NCBI RefSeq assembly: GCF_004364645.1
Contig: NZ_SOAW01000001.1
Coordinates: 1,054,001 to 1,118,000, forward strand
Length of the DNA stretch: 64,000 nucleotides
DNA from: Naumannella halotolerans
GTDB lineage: Bacteria; Actinomycetota; Actinomycetes; Propionibacteriales; Propionibacteriaceae
Direction of reading: 5' to 3'
A model generated the notes under the pieces. That model was given only the letters and a program-made list of their open reading frames with translations, was not told the DNA's origin and ran no database searches. Both the position numbers and the translations under genes were made by a program. Numbering within the stretch: the first letter of the stretch is position 1; each line of letters starts with the position of its first letter. Shown in pieces: positions 59,414 to 64,000 of the stretch.

Positions 59414-60712
59414 TCAACTCTGCGAACCATGTGCCTCATGATGCCCGTCCGCTCCCCCACCCTCGGCGACCGGCTCGGCAGCATCACCCTCGGCTCCACC
59501 CGAGCCCGGTGCCGGCGCGGTGGCCACCGCGCGGGCATCACGACTGATCACAGCCAGCACCGCGACGAACACCCAGAAGATCCCAAGGGCCAGCGCCGCG
59601 GTCTGCATTTCGGTCAAGGTCAGCGCGAGCGTCAGACCGCCCAGACCGATCGGCCCGGCGACCATCGTCGCGGCGGTGAACCAACCCAGCACCCTGCCCC
59701 GCGTACCGGTCGGCAGTTGTTCGGCGATGAACACATTCCAGACCGGGCCGAACAGTCCCCCGCCCAGGCCCAACAGCAGCATCCCGACCATGATCAACGG
59801 CACCGAGGCCAGCAGCGCCACCGCCACCATGCCGAGGGTCATCAAGATCATCGCCGCCAGGTACGCCGGCAGCCGAGAACGCTTCGAGAGCAGGGCATAC
59901 AGCACCGCACCCAGCAACGACCCGACGGCAAAGGCCGACAGTGTGAACCCTAACAGCTCGGGCCGCTCGATACCGGCGTAGAAGGCGGGCAGGACGACGG
60001 CCAGCAGCGGCGGAGTGATCAAGGTCGCAGCGAAGCTGATGATCAACACCGCCAGCAACCGCCGGTCGCCGATGATCAACTGCCAACCGCCCCGACCCGT
60101 CGCCTGATGATCCGCGCCGATCGACGGTGAGACCGGCAGCAACCAGGTCAACACCCCGGCCAGGGCCGAACACATCGCGGTCACCCAGACCACCGTCACC
60201 GGGTCGAACCAGCCCAGCAGCAGACCGGCCAGCGCCGGCCCGGCGAGGAACGCCAGCGAGAACGAGGCCTGGAACACCCCGGCCACGGTGTCCACCTTCG
60301 TACCCGAGGTCTCCGCCACCTCGGCCATCAACGCCTGCCTGGCCGTCATCCCTGGTACGTCGAACAGCGCCCCGACCGCGCCCAGGATCACGAACCACAT
60401 CAGGTCCAGCCCCCACACGGCATCCACCACCGGCAGCGCCGCCACCGAGACGGCCGAGCCGATATCGGCCAGCACGGCCACCCGCCGGGCCCCGAATCGG
60501 TCGGCCAGCCGACCGCCCAACAAGGTCGCCGGCACCGTCGCGATCCCGGACACCGTGGCCACGGTGGCGGTGATCGTCACGTCACCGGTACGCGCCAGTA
60601 CCAACCACGGCAGGACGATCGCGATCGCCGAGTTGCCGAACAGCGACAGAGCCGCACCACCGACATACAGCGGTACGGCGAAGCGGCTCCGAATCCCCAC
60701 AGTTGTGACCAT
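59414..60712 (-). CDS. MFS efflux transporter
   Basis: The 432-residue protein has 12 membrane segments and the MFS loop motif GGRLADRFGARRVAV. The layout is that of MFS_3/EntS-like drug or siderophore exporters. The C-terminal tail is Ala/Gly/Glu and His-rich (GGADGHHEAHGSQS) and may be unstructured. Pairing with a MerR regulator suggests drug efflux. The substrate is unknown. Confidence 0.88.
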   Translation of the reverse strand: MVTTVGIRSRFAVPLYVGGAALSLFGNSAIAIVLPWLVLARTGDVTITATVATVSGIATVPATLLGGRLADRFGARRVAVLADIGSAVSVAALPVVDAVWGLDLMWFVILGAVGALFDVPGMTARQALMAEVAETSGTKVDTVAGVFQASFSLAFLAGPALAGLLLGWFDPVTVVWVTAMCSALAGVLTWLLPVSPSIGADHQATGRGGWQLIIGDRRLLAVLIISFAATLITPPLLAVVLPAFYAGIERPELLGFTLSAFAVGSLLGAVLYALLSKRSRLPAYLAAMILMTLGMVAVALLASVPLIMVGMLLLGLGGGLFGPVWNVFIAEQLPTGTRGRVLGWFTAATMVAGPIGLGGLTLALTLTEMQTAALALGIFWVFVAVLAVISRDARAVATAPAPGSGGAEGDAAEPVAEGGGADGHHEAHGSQS

Positions 60713-60729
60713 GGGACAAGCGAAACCGG

Positions 60730-60744
60730 TTGACGCTAGGTCAA
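60730..60744. promoter_or_regulatory. Candidate MerR operator/promoter dyad
   Basis: TTGAC and GTCAA flank GCTAG as a perfect 5-bp inverted repeat, with another GGTCAA next to it (60745-60750). It stands 18 bp before the MFS start. MerR-type promoters often carry GAC/GTC-armed dyads in a long spacer. Low-information match. Confidence 0.4.
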
Positions 60745-60800
60745 GGTCAAGCCGGGCTCGGGGACACCAGTCCCCTGGGCGTCAACGACAGCACCGGCCC

Positions 60801-62141
60801 TCAGCGGTTGCGGCGCTTCTCCCGGGCCCGTACCTGCAGATGGATCGGCGTACCGGGGAAGCCGAACTCCTCCCGCAGCCGACGCTCGACGTAGCGCAGG
60901 TAGGTGGCATCCAGGTCGCCGCTGGTGAACAGGATGAAGGTCGGCGGTCCGGACTGGGCCTGGGTGCCGAAGAGGATCCGCGGCTGTTTGCCGCCGCGAA
61001 CCGGGTGCGGATGGGAGGCCACCAGCCGACCCAGGAAGGCGTTCAGCTTGCCGGTGGAGATCCGCTGCTCCCAGCCGGAGACGGCGGTCTCGATGACCTT
61101 GCCGAGCCGGTTGAGGTGGCTGCCGGTGAGTGCCGACATGTTCACCCGCGGCGCCCAGGCATAGGCCCGCAGATCCCGCTCGATCTCGCGCTCGAGGTAG
61201 TAGCGGCGCTCCTCATCGGTCAGATCCCACTTGTTGAAGACCAGCACCAGACCGCGACCGGCCTCGGCGACACTGGTCAGGATCCGCATGTCCTGATCAC
61301 TGACGGTCTCATTGGAGTCGATCACCATGACGCAGATCTCGGCCCGCTCGATCGCGCCCTGGGTCCGCAGACTGGCGTAGTACTCGTGGCCCGAGGCCTC
61401 CCGTACCCGCTTGCGCAGGCCGGCGGTGTCGACGAACTGGTACACCTGCCCGTCCAGCTCGACCAGCTCGTCGACCGGGTCGACTGTGGTGCCCGAGGCG
61501 TCGTCGACGACCGAGCGCTCGGATCCGGCCAGCTTGTTCAACAGCGACGACTTGCCGACATTCGGCTTGCCGACGATCGCCACCCGGCGGGGTCCGCGTA
61601 CCTCCTCGAAGGTCCCCCGCGGCGCCTCGGGCAAGGCCTCCAGCACCGCATCGAGCAGGTCACCGGTCCCCCGGCCGTGCATGGCCGAGACGGCATAGGG
61701 CTCACCCAGGCCGAGATTCCACATGGCCGCAGCCTCGGCCTCGGCACGGGCGTCGTCGACCTTGTTCGCGGCCAGCACCACCGGTTTCCTCGACTCCCGC
61801 AGCACCCGGACCACGGCCTCGTCCTCGTCCAGGGTGCCGACCGTCGCATCGACGACGAAGAGCACCGCATCGGCGGCACTGATCGCCAGCTCGGCCTGTT
61901 CGGCGATCCGGGCGGCCATCCCCTCGGCATCGGAGGCCCAGCCGCCGGTGTCGACGACGACGAACTCCCGGCCGTTCCAGATCGCGTCATAGCTGACCCG
62001 GTCACGGGTCACCCCGGGTACGTCCTGGACCACCGCTTCGCGGCGGCCGAGGATCCGGTTCACCAGGGTGGACTTGCCCACATTCGGTCGGCCGACCACA
62101 GCCACCACGGGCTTGGCGATCGACTGCTCGGGTACGGTCAC
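60801..62141 (-). CDS. der: Ribosome biogenesis GTPase Der (EngA)
   Basis: The 446-residue protein has two GTPase domains in tandem (GRPNVGKST at 17-25 and GKPNVGKSS near residue 200) with DTGG/DTAG and NKVD/NKWD motifs, and a C-terminal KH-like domain ending in basic residues (REKRRNR). It helps 50S subunit assembly. AGGAGG precedes the GTG or ATG start. It follows cmk by 66 bp, a usual actinobacterial pair. Confidence 0.96.
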   Translation of the reverse strand: MTVPEQSIAKPVVAVVGRPNVGKSTLVNRILGRREAVVQDVPGVTRDRVSYDAIWNGREFVVVDTGGWASDAEGMAARIAEQAELAISAADAVLFVVDATVGTLDEDEAVVRVLRESRKPVVLAANKVDDARAEAEAAAMWNLGLGEPYAVSAMHGRGTGDLLDAVLEALPEAPRGTFEEVRGPRRVAIVGKPNVGKSSLLNKLAGSERSVVDDASGTTVDPVDELVELDGQVYQFVDTAGLRKRVREASGHEYYASLRTQGAIERAEICVMVIDSNETVSDQDMRILTSVAEAGRGLVLVFNKWDLTDEERRYYLEREIERDLRAYAWAPRVNMSALTGSHLNRLGKVIETAVSGWEQRISTGKLNAFLGRLVASHPHPVRGGKQPRILFGTQAQSGPPTFILFTSGDLDATYLRYVERRLREEFGFPGTPIHLQVRAREKRRNR

Positions 62142-62207
62142 GGGGTCCTCCTGGATCGGCTACAGCCGCTCAACGATACATGAGCCGGCGAACGCCCGCC
62201 CGGCGAT

Positions 62208-62879
62208 TCAGCGGTGGGCGGCGGTGGCCAGCTCGACGATGGTGTCGATCACCTGTGACAGGTCGAGCTCGGTGGAATCGATCACGGTGACCCCGTCGGC
62301 GGCCTCGGTGAAGGCGGCCACGGTGCTGTCCTCGGCATCACGACGGACCACCTGATCGGTGACGGCGGCCTCATCGGCCTTCCCCTCGAGTTCGCTGAAC
62401 CGGCGGCGTACCCGGGCGTCCGGGTCGGCGACCAGCAGCACCCGTACCGGGGCATCGGGTACGACCACCGTGGTCAGGTCACGCCCTTCGGCGACGATGC
62501 CACCGGTCTCGGTGATGATCTGCCGCTGCCGGGCGATCAGCGCCTCCCGTACGGCCAGGTTGGTCGCCACCTTCGAGACCACCGCAGAGATGCCGGGCTC
62601 CCGGATCGGCGCGGTCACCTCGGTGCCGTCGATGGTGATCCAGAACTGCCGCGGATCGGTGCTGACCTCGATCACCGCGGTCCGCGCGAGTTCGGCGACG
62701 ACCTCGACATCGTCCAGGGGAATCCGCCGGTCCAGTGCGGCCCAGGTCACCGCCCGATACATCGAACCGGTGTCGAGGAAGCCGAGGCCGAGCCGCTCGG
62801 CGACCCCCCGGGAGGCGCTGGACTTGCCGGACCCCGAGGGCCCGTCGATCGCGATCACCAGGGGTACGTCGTCAGTCAC
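62208..62879 (-). CDS. cmk: Cytidylate kinase
   Basis: The 223-residue protein has the P-loop IDGPSGSGKSSASRG, the CMP-site motif GLGFLDTGSMYRAVTW and the lid VLLVADPDARVRRRFSEL. It phosphorylates CMP and dCMP. It forms an operon with der. Confidence 0.95.
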   Translation of the reverse strand: MTDDVPLVIAIDGPSGSGKSSASRGVAERLGLGFLDTGSMYRAVTWAALDRRIPLDDVEVVAELARTAVIEVSTDPRQFWITIDGTEVTAPIREPGISAVVSKVATNLAVREALIARQRQIITETGGIVAEGRDLTTVVVPDAPVRVLLVADPDARVRRRFSELEGKADEAAVTDQVVRRDAEDSTVAAFTEAADGVTVIDSTELDLSQVIDTIVELATAAHR

Positions 62880-62923
62880 CGGCCCATCATGGCCCAGCCG
62901 GCCGGTACGGCGTCAATCGCGCC

Positions 62924-64000
62924 TCAGCCGGCGGTCGGATCGGCGACCCAGCCGGCCAGCAGCGCGACCCGGGTACCGGTGTCCACGACCGCATAGGCGA
63001 AGGGACGATCGAGCACCAACTCCACCCCGCCCTCGGGTGCCGGAGCGGCCCCTGCGCCCTGCATCGCGGCCGTTGCCGCGGCCGCCTCGGTCCCCTCGGC
63101 ATCGACGGCGATCCAGCCACCGTGCAGCACCTGTTCGATCCAGATCGGCACCGCCCCACCGGTCATCGGACCGAAATCGGCGACCACCGGCTCGAAGGCG
63201 GCCTCGACCCCGAGCGCCTGCAGCACCTCCTTCAGCGCGAACCTGCTGCCGGACGTCCACGCCGGCATGGTCAGGTCCACCGCCACGGGCTCCTGCACCG
63301 CCAGTGCGTCGGCCAACTCACCGGCGGCGAACCCGTCGAGCATCTGCTGCTCGGCGCCGGTATGCGGCAGCGCAACCATCATCGCCAGGTCACCGCCGAG
63401 GTAGGGAATGCTGACCGCCGTGTAGTGATCACCCACCGCGGCCGTCCAACGGCCCTTGGCATGCAGCATCGGCGCCTGCACCGTTTCCCCGGCGGCGGTC
63501 GTGAACGGCACCGGACCGTCCTCGGAGAACGGCTCGGCCCACGGTGCGGCCAGGTACAGCGCATTCACCAGGGCAATGGCCGTGTCGGGGGTGATCGAAC
63601 CCGGCCCGAGCAGATCCTCGATCTTGCCCTCGGTGTGATCGCTGACCCAGTCGTTGATCACCCCGGCGGCACCGTCGGCGTCGGTGAAGTCGGTCTCGGC
63701 GATTCCGGTGCCGTACCACCGGGAGAGCACGTTCAGGTACTCCTCCGACCACGCGATCTCCGGGCGGGCGAAGATCTGACCGGCCAGGTCGATCCGGATC
63801 TCACCCGATCGGCGGCCCTCCTGGAGCTTTCCGCTGCGGGCGGGGACGGTCGCCAACAGGTACGCCATCCCCTCGTTCAGCTCCTCCAGCGGCGGCAGCC
63901 CGAGCGCGGCATCCAGCTCGGCCGCGGTCTCTGCGGCGGCACCGTTGCGGGCCATCGCCAGCACCGCCATCAACGACAGCGGTGAGCAGATCCGGTTCTC
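62924..64000 (-). CDS. Serpin family protein (partial, runs off the right edge)
   Basis: The last 358 residues of a serpin are seen; the N-terminus lies beyond the window. The visible part begins ENRICSPLSLMAVLAMA (serpin helix B) and has NALYLAAPWAEPF and LVLDRPFAYAVVDTGTRVALLAG near the end. The reactive-centre hinge EGTEAAAATAAM is rich in small residues, as in inhibitory serpins, and the loop that follows (QGAGAAPAPEGG) gives the probable cleavage region. Bacterial serpins usually are secreted or periplasmic protease inhibitors; whether this has a signal peptide cannot be seen. Confidence 0.9.
   Translation of the reverse strand, partial: ENRICSPLSLMAVLAMARNGAAAETAAELDAALGLPPLEELNEGMAYLLATVPARSGKLQEGRRSGEIRIDLAGQIFARPEIAWSEEYLNVLSRWYGTGIAETDFTDADGAAGVINDWVSDHTEGKIEDLLGPGSITPDTAIALVNALYLAAPWAEPFSEDGPVPFTTAAGETVQAPMLHAKGRWTAAVGDHYTAVSIPYLGGDLAMMVALPHTGAEQQMLDGFAAGELADALAVQEPVAVDLTMPAWTSGSRFALKEVLQALGVEAAFEPVVADFGPMTGGAVPIWIEQVLHGGWIAVDAEGTEAAAATAAMQGAGAAPAPEGGVELVLDRPFAYAVVDTGTRVALLAGWVADPTAG

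Overview
The window is about 64 kb of high-GC DNA from an actinobacterium. RbpA, an adjacent apolipoprotein N-acyltransferase and polyprenol-phosphate mannosyltransferase pair, a mycobacterial-type CmtR, a SigR/SigH-type promoter and many apparently leaderless genes all point to Actinomycetota. Propionibacteriaceae or a close relative is my guess from the look of the proteins; no database was searched.

Region 1 (1-6060, minus strand) is a tightly overlapped operon that fits catabolism of trans-4-hydroxy-L-proline: a DapA-family deaminase/aldolase, a proline-racemase-family epimerase, a GntR regulator and a three-part flavin/iron-sulfur dehydrogenase whose last gene runs off the left edge. pdxY lies upstream. 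Region 2 (6155-32307) is ordinary chromosome: a phosphodiesterase with an MFS transporter, rbpA, fxsA, lnt with a mannosyltransferase, a 5'-3' exonuclease, an HNH nuclease behind a terminated leader RNA, metX-metW, a CDF transporter, an Nramp transporter with its DtxR-type regulator, an acyl-CoA ligase, a trans-sulfuration enzyme, a gluconate transport and kinase pair, an alcohol dehydrogenase, and two CorC/CNNM-type transporters behind a proline-rich leader ORF. Region 3 (32374-36384) is less settled: a lipoprotein-like intradiol dioxygenase, a DUF998-like membrane protein whose frame overlaps a convergent gene, a possible SUFU-type protein, a tautomerase, and a fragment of a tRNA 3' end.

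Region 4 (36567-58413, about 21.8 kb) is an integrated element inside the 3' end of tRNA-Pro(GGG). It is bounded by 38-bp direct repeats that differ at one base. Left to right it carries a tyrosine integrase, a repeat-rich segment with an 18-bp perfect inverted repeat, an AlpA-like excisionase and SF3 helicase, a candidate oriT with MobC and a MOBP-like relaxase, a lipoprotein, an XRE regulator, ArdA antirestriction, cadmium resistance (CadD/CmtR), remnants of a Tn402-like transposon, a TPP-riboswitch thiMED-tenA operon with a HAD-Nudix fusion gene, and a BcgI-like two-gene restriction-modification system between two serine recombinases. No type IV secretion genes are present, so it looks like an integrative mobilizable element that needs a helper.

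Region 5 (58378-64000) returns to chromosome: intact tRNA-Pro, a MerR regulator with an MFS efflux pump, cmk-der, and a serpin that runs off the right edge.

The observations I rate highest are the exact element boundaries, the BcgI-like system bracketed by recombinases, the proline-rich leader before the CorC genes, the terminated leader before the HNH gene, the oriT-like nested hairpin, and the repeated pattern of a TAnnnT box 6-7 nt before the start codon.
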